NCBI GenBank assembly: GCA_041530395.1
Contig: CP136945.1
Span: forward strand, 1,426,001 to 1,490,000
DNA length: 64,000 nucleotides
Reading direction: 5' to 3'
Origin: Thermosynechococcaceae cyanobacterium Okahandja
GTDB lineage: Bacteria; Cyanobacteriota; Cyanobacteriia; Thermosynechococcales; Thermosynechococcaceae
This document shows positions 1 to 8,648 of this stretch, piece after piece. Made by a program: the position numbers and the translations under genes. The notes beneath the pieces were generated by a model. It was not told the DNA's origin. It did no database searches and saw only the letters and a list, made by a program, of their open reading frames with translations. Every line of letters starts with the position of its first letter. The stretch's first letter is position 1.

Positions 1-1224
1 GCACAACAAACTGAACTGCTGGACTGGCTTGAGACGTGCAGAGGCGTGTATAACTACGCTTTGCGCGAACTCAAAGACTGGATGGCTGCCCGGAAGTGTC
101 CAATAGACCGATGCTCGTTGGAAAAAGAATACATCATTCCCGCCGATGAGCCGTTTCCGTCTTATCACCGTCAGCAAAACAACCTGCCCAAAGCCAAGAA
201 GCAATTCCCTCATTTGGGCAGGGTACATTCTCAGGTGTTGCAGACGACAATTCGTCGGTTGCACGATACTTGGGAAGCGTTTCAGAAGCGTGGACACGGG
301 TTTCCGCGCTTCAAAAAAGCCGGTCAGTTCAAGTCCTTTGTGTTTCCTCAGTTCAAGGACAACCCTATCAAGAGCAATGTTATCAAGCTGCCCAAGATCG
401 GGGAAGTGCGTATCAACCTGCATCGCCCTATTCCTGACGGGTTCACGGTGAAGCAGGTGAGAGTTGTGTCCAGAGTACGGGGGACGCAATGGTACGTTGT
501 GGTCAGTATCCAATCAGATGTGTCGGTTCCTGACCCTCCGGTTCATGGTCGAGCCATTGGCATTGACCTTGGATTGGAGCGATTCTTAACCCTTTCGGAT
601 GGTAGTTTCTACAAGCGATCCAAGTTGTTCAAGTCGGAGCAAGGCAAGCTGAAATTGCTGCAACGCAGGGCGGCGAGAAAACAAAAAGGGTCTCGAAACT
701 GGGAAAAGGCTCAAACGAAAGTGGCTAAACAGCACCATCGGATAGCGAACCGTCGGAAAGATTTTCATCTGAAGACAGCACATCAGTTGTGCGATCACGC
801 TCAAACGATTTTCGTAGAAGACCTCAGCGCCAAAAGATTGGTTAGAGGAATGCTACGAAAAGATTGCGTGGATGCCGCTTTTGGACAATTTTTGTCTCTG
901 CTGGCGTGGGTGTGTTGGAAGCGAGGCGTGTACTTTGCCAAAGTCGATCCCAACGGCACCAGCCAAACCTGTCCAAGGTGTTTCGCTACGGTCAAGAAGC
1001 CGCTGAGCGTTCGAGAACATGATTGTCCAGAATGCGGGTATCGGACGCATCGTGACCATGCAGCTGCAGAGATGGTGTTGCATCGTGGATTAGAAAATGT
1101 AGTAGCCCAAGGACGCTGGGGAAGGGAAACCGCCTGTCAAGTCGGTCTGTCGGGGGTCATTGACCTAGACAAGTGGCGTGGGGCAGGAATGCCCAATCGT
1201 GAGGTTGGGAATCCCGCGCTGTAG
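1..1224 (+). CDS. tnpB: TnpB-family RNA-guided nuclease / IS200-IS605 accessory transposase (5' end outside window)
   Basis: The frame is open to the first base of the window and the residues before the GTG at 46 (ending LLDWLETCRG) look like genuine TnpB N-terminal sequence, so the gene is cut by the window edge rather than starting at 46. Counting from that GTG, the RuvC-like catalytic residues are all present: D174 in GIDLGLERF, E258 in FVEDLSAKRL and D337 in THRDHAAAEM. A four-cysteine zinc ribbon (CPRC...CPECG) sits between the last two. TnpB proteins are guide-RNA-directed DNA nucleases that help retain IS200/IS605 elements; the guide comes from the element's right end. No tnpA is visible, so this is either an IS1341-type solo element or its tnpA lies to the left. 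The coding region runs directly into a hairpin right end and the element abuts the 3' end of gyrB. Confidence 0.9.
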   Translation, partial: AQQTELLDWLETCRGVYNYALRELKDWMAARKCPIDRCSLEKEYIIPADEPFPSYHRQQNNLPKAKKQFPHLGRVHSQVLQTTIRRLHDTWEAFQKRGHGFPRFKKAGQFKSFVFPQFKDNPIKSNVIKLPKIGEVRINLHRPIPDGFTVKQVRVVSRVRGTQWYVVVSIQSDVSVPDPPVHGRAIGIDLGLERFLTLSDGSFYKRSKLFKSEQGKLKLLQRRAARKQKGSRNWEKAQTKVAKQHHRIANRRKDFHLKTAHQLCDHAQTIFVEDLSAKRLVRGMLRKDCVDAAFGQFLSLLAWVCWKRGVYFAKVDPNGTSQTCPRCFATVKKPLSVREHDCPECGYRTHRDHAAAEMVLHRGLENVVAQGRWGRETACQVGLSGVIDLDKWRGAGMPNREVGNPAL

Positions 1225-1236
1225 TTCAGCGTGGGA
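1212..1236 (+). repeat. Right-end hairpin of the first tnpB element (candidate omega-RNA 3' scaffold)
   Basis: Arms TCCCGCGCTG and CAGCGTGGGA pair around the five-base loop TAGTT, with one G-T wobble. The tnpB stop codon lies in the loop. IS200/IS605 right ends carry such subterminal hairpins, and in TnpB systems the guide RNA is transcribed through this region and ends near the element boundary. The exact boundary cannot be read here; GGAGGATGTCAC follows. Confidence 0.65.
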
Positions 1237-1284
1237 GGATGTCACTTGCTCTTCAGGAGGGTAATCTGTAGCCGTTGCTACTAG

Positions 1285-4200
1285 CTAGATATCTAGGCTC
1301 TCTAATGCCAGTTGGGGGCCATAGGTCTCAATAAATTCCCGCCGCGGGGCAACGCGATCGCCCATGAGAATGGTAAAAATGCGATCGGCTTCCGCCGCAT
1401 CCTCAATTTCCACCAGCTTGAGCATCCGCGTTTCGGGGTTCATGGTGGTCTCCCATAGCTGCTCCGGCATCATTTCCCCTAGCCCCTTAAAACGCTGAAT
1501 CGTGTAGTTGGCATTTTCAGGGAAGGTGGCAAGCTGCTGTTGCAGTTCGCGATCGCTATAGCAATAAAAATGCTGTCGCCCCCGCTCCACCTTATAGAGT
1601 GGTGGACAGGCAATATAGACAAAGCCGCGGTTAATCAGTTCCTGCTGGTAACGATAGAAAAACGTCAGCAGTAAGGTACGGATATGGGAGCCATCCACAT
1701 CCGCATCGGTCATCAGGATCACCTTATGGTAGCGTAGCTTCGCCGGATCAAATTCCTCCCCCTTGACCCCTAGCCCCAAGGCCGTAATGAGGGCTTGCAC
1801 CTCATTATTTTTATAGATTTTGGCATCATCAGTCTTCTCAATGTTGAGGATTTTACCCCGCAGCGGCAGAATGGCTTGGAAGCGGCGATCGCGTCCCTGT
1901 TTGGCACTATTGTGGACAAATACACCACTCGCTAAAGCAAAGTTATGGGTACCCGGAACCTCTAGATCATAGACATCAACCCTCTCAGCTAGCAGTTCCA
2001 CCGAGATCACGCGATGATTATAGTTTTCTACGGCTACAAATGCTTGCTCAGGATTGCCATTCAAGTATCGCTCACAGAAGGTTTCAAACCGTAACAATGA
2101 TTTATCTTTAGTTTGGCAACGATACTGCTGATAAGCAAGTAAATCAATTTCTCCTTTTTCCCGTTCAATTTGCTTAAGGGCAGTAATCGTCTTTGTGAAG
2201 TAAGTTTTCGAGAGTGACTGGTATCGTTTTTCACGGGATTCTGGTGTCCATTGCTGCCGTGTTTTTTCCTTTCGCCACTTCCGCAAGGCTGGATCAGACC
2301 ACTGAATAATTGCATTTTCAGAATAGATCTTCCTTAGTTCGGGATGCTGAGCAAAGTAAGTTCTGACACGATCAGATTGAGTTTGACGATGCAGTGGATC
2401 ACTCCAATAGAGTGATTGATTTTGGTTAAGTCGCTTACGGGTGGCTTCCTGATAATCAGGATGCGTTAGATAAAATTTCTGCCATTTTGACTTCATCAGA
2501 TCTTTATAGGCCGTATTCTGCCACTGCCGCTTAGCATTCTCAGAAAGTTTTTCCACCGTTTCCGCTTGCCGCATTCGATCGCGCATTTGCTGCCGAAACT
2601 CATCGCTTTGACGTATTTGGCGAAATTTCTCTTTGACTTCTGGACGGTGAAGTGTCTCTGCTACATGGTGGCGGTGCAATTGTAGATGGAGTTCTGCTGG
2701 TAACCGCGTCAGATTGGTTGGATTATTGTTGCGTTTGTTAAAGTCAATATGATGGCAGTGATCTCCAGACTCTAGTGTATAGTAACCTTGCCAACGGTTG
2801 TACCAGTCAGCAATGACATGGGTAAACAGCCATGAATCAGAGCGCGGATCCCAGACCATCTCATACCCATCAATAGTAATACCCGGCTCACGACTATCCG
2901 AGAGCTTACGATACAACGGCATTAGAGAATCGTTAGGGGTTAGATCAATCGCCTGCTTGTACTCACCTGTGCGTAGCATAAAGCGATGATCCGGTGTACA
3001 AATAATCTCCTCACCATTATCAAGCGTAACTTTAACCACTGGACTATTTTGTTTGGTTTTGCGTACATGCAACAGACGCTCAATGCCGATGGTGCCATCT
3101 TGGCGAATGGTATAGCCAAAGTGCTCCTTGCCTTGGGCTTGCTCCGCCATAAGCTCTAGAAAACTTAGGCAACGTCCGTCTGCAAGTGCCACTTTAGTCT
3201 CGCCTGCAAAACAGCCTCCGGCAGAATCGCCTTCGACGATGAAAATTTCTGACTCCGCCGGATCCCGGGAGCTACAGTCGGCCAGCTTCCCGGGTAGGGT
3301 CGAAGACTCCAGCACCGACTTGCGGCGCACCATTTCCCGCGCCCGCCGCGCGGCTTCGGCGGCATTAAAGGCTTGAATGGCTTTTTCAAGGATGGTATCG
3401 GTCACGCTGGGATGAAAGTCAAGGTACTCGGTCAGCGCTTCCCCCACAATGGAATCGACAATCCCTCGCACTTCTGTATTGCCCAGCTTGGTTTTGGTTT
3501 GGCCTTCAAATTCAGGGTTGGGCACTTTGACCGAGATAATTGCCGTTAAGCCTTCACGGATATTTTCCCCCGCCAAGTTAGCATCGTTCTCCTTCAGCTT
3601 GTTGCGCTTGCGCCCAAGGGTATTGAGGGTACGGGTCAGAACCGCCTTCAACCCCTCCATGTGGGTGCCGCCATCCACGGTGCGAATGTTATTGGCAAAC
3701 CCCAGCAAGTTTTCGCTGTAGGCATCGGCACACCATTGCAGCGCCGCCTCTACCTGAACGTCATTCTTTTCCCCTTGCACGTAAATAATTTCGGGATGCA
3801 GGGGGTCTTTTTCCTGCACCATATAGCGCACGTATTCGCGAATGCCCCCCTCGTAGCAGTAGGTTTCGCTGAGGGCGGGGGTGGGGCGTAAATCCTTAAA
3901 CTCAATCCGAATCCCGGCATTCAGATAGGCCAACTCCCGCAGGCGGGTCATGAGCACCTTGGCATCAAAGTCAATGGTTTCGGTAAAAATTTGCCGATCC
4001 GGAAAAAACGTCACGGAGGTGCCCCGCCGCCCGGTTGGATCCGGTGTTTTCTCAAGGGGGGTGATGGGGACTCCCCGCTCATAGCGTTGGTGATGCATCG
4101 CCCCATTACGCCATACGGTCACTTCTAGCCATTCCGAGAGGGCATTGACCACAGAGACCCCCACCCCATGCAGGCCACCGGAGACTTTGTAGCCGCCATC

Positions 4201-4512
4201 GCCAAATTTCCCCCCCGCATGGAGCACGGTCATCACCGTTTCAACGCCAGACACGCCGGTATCAGGATGGGTATCGGTGGGGATGCCGCGACCATCGTCG
4301 GTGACCGTTACCGAGCCATCGGCATTGATCTGCACTAAAATGGTGGAGCAGTAGCCTGCCAAGGCTTCGTCCACGGCGTTGTCCACCACCTCATAGACCA
4401 AGTGGTGCAATCCTTTGGGGCCTGTACTGCCGATGTACATTCCCGGCCGGGTTCGCACGGGTTCAAGGCCTTTGAGCACCCGCAACTGGGCAGAAGAATA
4501 CTCGGCGGTCAT
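1285..4512 (-). CDS. gyrB: DNA gyrase subunit B containing an intein
   Basis: The ATPase subunit of type II topoisomerase, which with GyrA introduces negative supercoils. The 1075-residue reading frame contains 640 residues of GyrB extein plus a 435-residue intein. The N-terminal GHKL ATPase domain is intact (RPGMYIG, DDGRGIP, GLHGVG), followed by the transducer domain, then the TOPRIM motif EGDSAGG. The intein interrupts exactly between EGDSAGG and SAKQGRDRRF. The TOPRIM acidic patch DADVDGSHI and the tail QRFKGLGEMMP follow it. ATG at 4512 gives the normal N terminus. It is divergent from miaA across about 125 bases. Functional gyrase requires protein splicing to rejoin the TOPRIM domain. 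Confidence 0.97.
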   Translation of the reverse strand: MTAEYSSAQLRVLKGLEPVRTRPGMYIGSTGPKGLHHLVYEVVDNAVDEALAGYCSTILVQINADGSVTVTDDGRGIPTDTHPDTGVSGVETVMTVLHAGGKFGDGGYKVSGGLHGVGVSVVNALSEWLEVTVWRNGAMHHQRYERGVPITPLEKTPDPTGRRGTSVTFFPDRQIFTETIDFDAKVLMTRLRELAYLNAGIRIEFKDLRPTPALSETYCYEGGIREYVRYMVQEKDPLHPEIIYVQGEKNDVQVEAALQWCADAYSENLLGFANNIRTVDGGTHMEGLKAVLTRTLNTLGRKRNKLKENDANLAGENIREGLTAIISVKVPNPEFEGQTKTKLGNTEVRGIVDSIVGEALTEYLDFHPSVTDTILEKAIQAFNAAEAARRAREMVRRKSVLESSTLPGKLADCSSRDPAESEIFIVEGDSAGGCFAGETKVALADGRCLSFLELMAEQAQGKEHFGYTIRQDGTIGIERLLHVRKTKQNSPVVKVTLDNGEEIICTPDHRFMLRTGEYKQAIDLTPNDSLMPLYRKLSDSREPGITIDGYEMVWDPRSDSWLFTHVIADWYNRWQGYYTLESGDHCHHIDFNKRNNNPTNLTRLPAELHLQLHRHHVAETLHRPEVKEKFRQIRQSDEFRQQMRDRMRQAETVEKLSENAKRQWQNTAYKDLMKSKWQKFYLTHPDYQEATRKRLNQNQSLYWSDPLHRQTQSDRVRTYFAQHPELRKIYSENAIIQWSDPALRKWRKEKTRQQWTPESREKRYQSLSKTYFTKTITALKQIEREKGEIDLLAYQQYRCQTKDKSLLRFETFCERYLNGNPEQAFVAVENYNHRVISVELLAERVDVYDLEVPGTHNFALASGVFVHNSAKQGRDRRFQAILPLRGKILNIEKTDDAKIYKNNEVQALITALGLGVKGEEFDPAKLRYHKVILMTDADVDGSHIRTLLLTFFYRYQQELINRGFVYIACPPLYKVERGRQHFYCYSDRELQQQLATFPENANYTIQRFKGLGEMMPEQLWETTMNPETRMLKLVEIEDAAEADRIFTILMGDRVAPRREFIETYGPQLALESLDI
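1909..3213 (-). other. GyrB intein with HNH homing endonuclease domain
   Basis: The intein starts at Cys (residue 434 of the precursor, in CFAGETKVAL) and ends with His-Asn (FVHN), followed by extein Ser: the expected splice-junction residues. Block B is represented by CTPDHRFMLRTGEYK. The insertion sits in the TOPRIM nucleotide-binding motif, the site I recall for the Synechocystis GyrB intein. About 150 residues in, HCHHIDFNKRNNNPTNL matches an HNH nuclease. It is followed by repeated basic helical segments (HRPEVKEKFRQ, TVEKLSENAKRQW, ALRKWRKEKTRQQW) resembling the modular DNA-binding repeats of homing nucleases. The splicing C-terminal part (YDLEVPGTHNFALASG) is intact, so splicing competence is likely; whether the nuclease is active cannot be read from sequence alone. 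Confidence 0.93.
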
Positions 4513-4638
4513 GACAACTCCCTAACGGCAATGGTAGTGGGCAATTTATCCTTTGGCTTGCCCACAGGTTAAATCTGACCTAAATTCTAGCACAGAAGGG
4601 TTATAGGCGATTCTAGGAAATTTTCAGGCTATATTTGT

Positions 4639-5526
4639 GTGGGGGATGCAGGGTTAATTGTTATTGCCGGTGCAACGGCAACGGGAAAATCTGCCCTAGG
4701 GATGGCCCTAGCGGAGCGACTGGGGAGCGTGATTTTAAGCGCCGATTCGCGGCAAGTGTATCGCGGTTTTGACATTGGTACTGCCAAGCCAACCGCAGCG
4801 GATCAAGCGCGGGTGCCCCATCATTTGCTGGATTTGTGTGACCCCACCGAGACGTTGACCGTGGGCACCTATCAGCAGCAGGCACAAGCCTTGATTGCCC
4901 AGTACCATGCCCAAGGGGTTACACCGCTGTTGGTGGGGGGAACGGGTTTGTATATTCGCAGTATTACTCAGGGGTTACGGATGCCGGATGTACCCCCACA
5001 GCCCGACTTGCGTGCCCAACTCGCCCAGTACGGTCAAGCCCAGTGTTATCAGTGGTTGCAACAGGTGGATGCCGCCGCAGCAGGGCGGATTCATGCCCAC
5101 GATCAGGTACGGACGTTGCGGGCGTTGGAGGTCTATTACACGACGGGTGTGCCCCTCTCGCAGCAGCAACAGCAACAACCGCCAGATTATCCGGTGTGGT
5201 ACTTTGTCTTACCGGGGGGCGATCGCCAGCGGATTGAAGCCCGAACCCACCAGATGCTCGCCGATGGTTGGCTAGAGGAAATTCAGCGGCTACAGACCCA
5301 GTACGGAGATCACCTGCCCCTTTTAGACACCCTTGGCTACCAAGAAATGCGCCAGTATCTGCGGGGAGAGATCCCGCTGGCCACCGCCATTGAGTTGACG
5401 ATACGGCACACCCAACAGTTTGCCAAGCGTCAGCGCACTTGGTTTCGCCGCGAACCCAATACCCTTTGGCTCAAGAGTACCATGCTTGAAGCCCAAATCG
5501 CCGAGGTGCTCAGTTACCTTCCCTAG
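4639..5526 (+). CDS. miaA: tRNA dimethylallyltransferase MiaA
   Basis: Transfers a dimethylallyl group to N6 of A37 in tRNAs reading UNN codons. The P-loop GATATGKS is near the N terminus, followed by the substrate motif SADSRQVYRGFDIGTAKP and PHHLLD, then LLVGGTGLYIRS and the C-terminal RQRTWFRRE. The length of 295 residues is normal. A GTG start at 4639 gives MGDAGLIVIAG with only a short lead before the P-loop. A run of seven glutamines (about residues 174-180) lies in the variable insert, which is unusual but probably tolerated. The gene is divergent from gyrB and its last 17 bases overlap the convergent amidotransferase gene. Confidence 0.95.
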   Translation: MGDAGLIVIAGATATGKSALGMALAERLGSVILSADSRQVYRGFDIGTAKPTAADQARVPHHLLDLCDPTETLTVGTYQQQAQALIAQYHAQGVTPLLVGGTGLYIRSITQGLRMPDVPPQPDLRAQLAQYGQAQCYQWLQQVDAAAAGRIHAHDQVRTLRALEVYYTTGVPLSQQQQQQPPDYPVWYFVLPGGDRQRIEARTHQMLADGWLEEIQRLQTQYGDHLPLLDTLGYQEMRQYLRGEIPLATAIELTIRHTQQFAKRQRTWFRREPNTLWLKSTMLEAQIAEVLSYLP

Positions 5527-6274
5527 GCAGGGCTGCCGATGACCCGGAATACCCGAGCACAATTTCCACAAAGCGGCGGATTAGGCGGTTGGCGTGGGGG
5601 GTGGGTTGGGCGCTTTGCTTGAGAGCCTCTAGGGCGTGGCCATCGATATGGTAGCGATCGCAGTAGCGGGTAATGCGGGCAATTAAGTCTTGGTCATTCA
5701 CTTCCGGGTGAAACTGAAAGCCATAGAAGGGTTTTCCGGCAAGGCGAAAAGCGTGGTAGGGGCAACGCTCACTATAGGCTAGCAAAATAGCCTCCGGTGG
5801 TAGCGTTAAGGCTCGCTCCTGATGGCCAGAAATCGCGAGGAAGGGGTTAGGGTAGCCCGCAAACAAGGGATCCTGCTCACCCGCGACGGTCAGGTACATG
5901 GCATAGGTGCCCATTTCCATGCGATCGCGATCCACAATGACTTCACCACCCAAGGCTTGTACCGCTAACTGAAAGCCAAAACAGGAGGCCAGCACCGGAA
6001 TCTCTTGGTCAATACAGGCCAAAATCAAGGCCATGGCCGGTGGCACAAAGGGGTAAACCTGCGGCTTTAGCACCGTTGCATCACTGGAGCCACCAATAAA
6101 CAACGCATCAAACCCCTGAATACAACTGGGGGTAAAATCAGCACACTCAAAGCCGTTTAACACCGTAAATTGATCCCGATCGAGGCCACTAAACGTTACA
6201 AATTCCTCGAATTCTTCCTGTTGGGTTAGGGCATCCCCACGAGCTTGCAGGAGTAGAATCCGTGGTGGCATCAC
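5510..6274 (-). CDS. Class I glutamine amidotransferase-like protein
   Basis: A single-domain 254-residue class I glutamine amidotransferase of the type often annotated as GMP synthase-like. The nucleophile elbow is LASCFGFQLA and the catalytic His-Glu pair is in FQFHPEV. GGSSDATV earlier in the protein marks the oxyanion region. No synthase domain is attached, so the ammonia acceptor is unknown; related solo proteins include gamma-glutamyl hydrolases of polyamine or peptide metabolism. The start may be GTG 6274 or the adjacent ATG 6271. It is followed on the same strand, 16 bases away, by nothing co-directional downstream; upstream lies the unknown 559-residue gene on the same strand, which may form an operon with it. 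Confidence 0.85.
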   Translation of the reverse strand: MMPPRILLLQARGDALTQQEEFEEFVTFSGLDRDQFTVLNGFECADFTPSCIQGFDALFIGGSSDATVLKPQVYPFVPPAMALILACIDQEIPVLASCFGFQLAVQALGGEVIVDRDRMEMGTYAMYLTVAGEQDPLFAGYPNPFLAISGHQERALTLPPEAILLAYSERCPYHAFRLAGKPFYGFQFHPEVNDQDLIARITRYCDRYHIDGHALEALKQSAQPTPHANRLIRRFVEIVLGYSGSSAALPREGN

Positions 6275-6290
6275 AGGTCTCTAGGGGCGG

Positions 6291-7970
6291 TTAGGGTCGA
6301 TGTTCAATGGGTTGCGGCGTGGGGGGGCGATCGCGATCGATATAGTTTGGTTGCAGAAACACTTCGTACAAACCAATCATCTGGTTGAGCCTTGGCTTGC
6401 GGCGGGATTTACCCGACCTGCTGGAGGCAATCACCAAACCACAGGCTCCCTCCGCAGCAGCCACCGCTTTGAACCACTCCTCCAACTCCTCCATGGCATC
6501 GAGATCGAGCATCTCGCACAACCAGAGATGATTGGCATTCGTTTGCAGCACCAGAAGTGCGCCCAGAACCCCCTTAGGATCCGAAACAAGCGTGAGATGA
6601 TGCACCCCGCCCTCATTCGCCACGTTTGCAGCAAGGGTACGGGCATCAGAGGCCTTCGCTTGTAGAATCACCAGTGGGTAGTGCTCAACCCCTGCGGGCA
6701 CCTCCCCCGCCTGATAGTCCCTGACCGCTTGCCGCAACTGCCCCAGAAACGGCTGTGTTTCCAGTAAAAAAGACGTGTCAAGCTCTACCCCAATTGGGGT
6801 AATGTGTATTGGTGTTGTATTGAGGGAGTGCTCCCCCTGCTCCTTTGCCGCCATATCCGAATGCATTTGCGATAGCATCTCCGGCACTGTGCTGACTTGA
6901 ACCTCATAGCTCAGGGCAGAGTGCAGGGGCGAAGGAATCGTTAAGGACAGTTGCACATCGGGATAGGTATTCTGGCGAAACTTTTTGCCATGCCGCCGCC
7001 AAAAGCGAATCAGTGCATCGATGACCACATAGAGCATCTCTGCTTCTTCAGGGGCAACAAAGTAGCGTATGCCTTCAAGGGGGTGAACCACTCCCACATT
7101 AAATGTATAGGACTGCCCCTTCATTTCAAATAAGACATCCTTTACATCTTCAAAGGGATCCGCCACTTCAATGTTCAGTAGTAGGCAATCTTGATCTAAA
7201 AGGTTGGGGTCTTCGTACGCTTCATCATCGAAGACGTCCTCGTCAATATCGGGTTCGGTCATGGCCTGCTGCCAGAATTGCCAAAATGCCTCTTCACCAC
7301 GGTAGAGCATCACCCCCAAGTCCTCATCCTCGTCTTGATGGTTCAGGAAGAGGGCAATGAGGGTGGGGCATTCCCATGACTCACAGTGCAGCTTCAGCGG
7401 CTGCATGTTACACAGATACCGCCAAAGATCAAGCTGAGCGAGTGCCTTAACCTTCGGCAGAAACAGCGGTGCGTATTCCGGCGGCAGAGGGTCTTCCTCC
7501 TCCTCCTCGTCGAGTAACTCTGACTCCATGAACGCAAAAAATTCTTCTAGCAAAGGAATCTCCTTGCTGTACTGCACTTCAATTTCAAGGGGCAGGAGAA
7601 TACCCCGCAAAAAGAATTGCAGTTCCAGATCGTCAACAACAATTGCCTGGGGGCGACAGGGAACGTGTTTTGCTTGGGGGTGCTCCATCGCCTGCACCAA
7701 CAGCCGCGTTAGTTGCTGCTTGCTAAAGGGCTGCTCGCTCACTTCCATATTGCGAATGGTGTGGTTATCGGCATCTAGCCATGCCCCACAGTAGGCTTCG
7801 GCATCGTCCGTAAAAAACGCACAGCTACCACCCACCCAAATCGTGGGGGCTTGCGGCAGGTTTAGCAGACGGCGAGATGTGGCAGCAGGTAACGTCACAG
7901 ATAGCACGAGGGAGAAATAGGACAGATGTTTCTCTACTCTACCCAAGATTCGTCGCAGTGCTCCAACCAT
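6291..7970 (-). CDS. Unrecognised acidic cyanobacterial protein, 559 residues
   Basis: I cannot name a function. No signal peptide or clear membrane segment is seen. The first 150 residues (from about RRLLNLPQAPTIWVGG) look like a compact alpha/beta domain and resemble the cyanobacterial DUF6930 type, a tentative match from memory. A very acidic linker (ELLDEEEEEDP, then DEDEDLG and DIDEDVFDDEAYEDP) joins it to a middle domain, and the C-terminal 150 residues (VILQAKASDARTLAANVANEGG, WLCEMLDLDAMEELEEWF) look like a further folded unit. It sits 16 bases upstream of the amidotransferase gene on the same strand. The acidic linkers suggest a soluble multidomain protein; enzymatic motifs are not evident. 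Confidence 0.75.
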   Translation of the reverse strand: MVGALRRILGRVEKHLSYFSLVLSVTLPAATSRRLLNLPQAPTIWVGGSCAFFTDDAEAYCGAWLDADNHTIRNMEVSEQPFSKQQLTRLLVQAMEHPQAKHVPCRPQAIVVDDLELQFFLRGILLPLEIEVQYSKEIPLLEEFFAFMESELLDEEEEEDPLPPEYAPLFLPKVKALAQLDLWRYLCNMQPLKLHCESWECPTLIALFLNHQDEDEDLGVMLYRGEEAFWQFWQQAMTEPDIDEDVFDDEAYEDPNLLDQDCLLLNIEVADPFEDVKDVLFEMKGQSYTFNVGVVHPLEGIRYFVAPEEAEMLYVVIDALIRFWRRHGKKFRQNTYPDVQLSLTIPSPLHSALSYEVQVSTVPEMLSQMHSDMAAKEQGEHSLNTTPIHITPIGVELDTSFLLETQPFLGQLRQAVRDYQAGEVPAGVEHYPLVILQAKASDARTLAANVANEGGVHHLTLVSDPKGVLGALLVLQTNANHLWLCEMLDLDAMEELEEWFKAVAAAEGACGLVIASSRSGKSRRKPRLNQMIGLYEVFLQPNYIDRDRPPTPQPIEHRP

Positions 7971-7994
7971 CGCAGATAAGCTTAGTTGGGGGTG

Positions 7995-8021
7995 TTCGCG
8001 TAGCGTGCCGTAGGCATAGCG
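7995..8021. repeat. Dispersed palindromic repeat of the GCGTAGC / GCCGTAGGC type
   Basis: TTCGCGTAGCGTGCCGTAGG followed by CATAGCG resembles the short repeats scattered through many cyanobacterial genomes. Related GC-rich pieces with TAGC/GCTA arms occur at 16066-16093 and 35163-35190 in this window. The similarity to repeats elsewhere is from memory and was not searched. Confidence 0.5.
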
Positions 8022-8412
8022 TTAGTGGGATGAGCGTCCACGCACCATCTAGTTCCTAGTTACGTTGCCAGCGCCAGAGTCCTGAGTGGGCAAGGTTGTT
8101 GGTGAAGGGGCGCTGTGGAGATGGGTAGGCGATCGGCGGGAGGGTGTGCACAACATAACAAATCACTGCACCCGACCATATGCTAGACTACTTCTATCAG
8201 CCTAGGTCAATAATGGCGGGTAAGCTCAGCCCTTAGGCTGCTTCAGTTCCCAGTGAGAGCAGTAATCGCAAGCTTATTTGTCGGCATAGAATATTTCTTG
8301 CCCTTTTACAGTTGAACACCTTAGAAACTGCTGCATCTACACGAGTATGGGCTACAGTTTTCTCAAATTGCTTGACCCTGATCTTCGGACTGCATAACTG
8401 CATAAAATTAGA

Positions 8413-8547
8413 GGTGGTGTAAGGTTATGTGTTACAGAAAGCGGATCAATTGCTTTTCTTCGTTATGCAGGCAGTAAAAGACGTTCAGTAAATTACATAA
8501 AGGAATATTTGCCGCCTTATATTTGCAGCTCTGCCAGAACTCCTTAG
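8413..8547 (+). pseudogene. Possible remnant of a D12-class adenine DNA methylase N terminus
   Basis: One frame reads SIAFLRYAGSKRR then SVNYIKEYLPPYI before a stop at 8545-8547. This matches the opening of Dam/D12-class N6-adenine methyltransferases, where a PFLKWAGGKRR-like motif is followed by a helix ending in LP. The rest of the enzyme (the FxGxG motif, DPPY) is absent downstream. No convincing start codon and SD are seen. It is therefore a fragment at best; the match rests on about 27 residues. Confidence 0.35.
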
Positions 8548-8648
8548 TTGTCGGCATGAAGGTAGTTTATTACCTGTAGAGTTAGCAAATGGAGTAGCTT
8601 CTTGATCCACATATCCCTCTGCTCGAATTCTAAAAATGTTTGCCGAGC

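Larger units (their letters stand above)
7971..8648. other. Non-coding or decayed stretch
   Basis: No intact gene of convincing quality lies in these roughly 680 bases. The stretch holds a cyanobacterial dispersed repeat (about 7995-8021) and, near the right end, a short frame resembling the N terminus of a DNA adenine methylase. The base composition turns A+T-richer from about 8250 on, and stops are frequent in all frames. It reads as a graveyard of former accessory genes. Confidence 0.6.
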
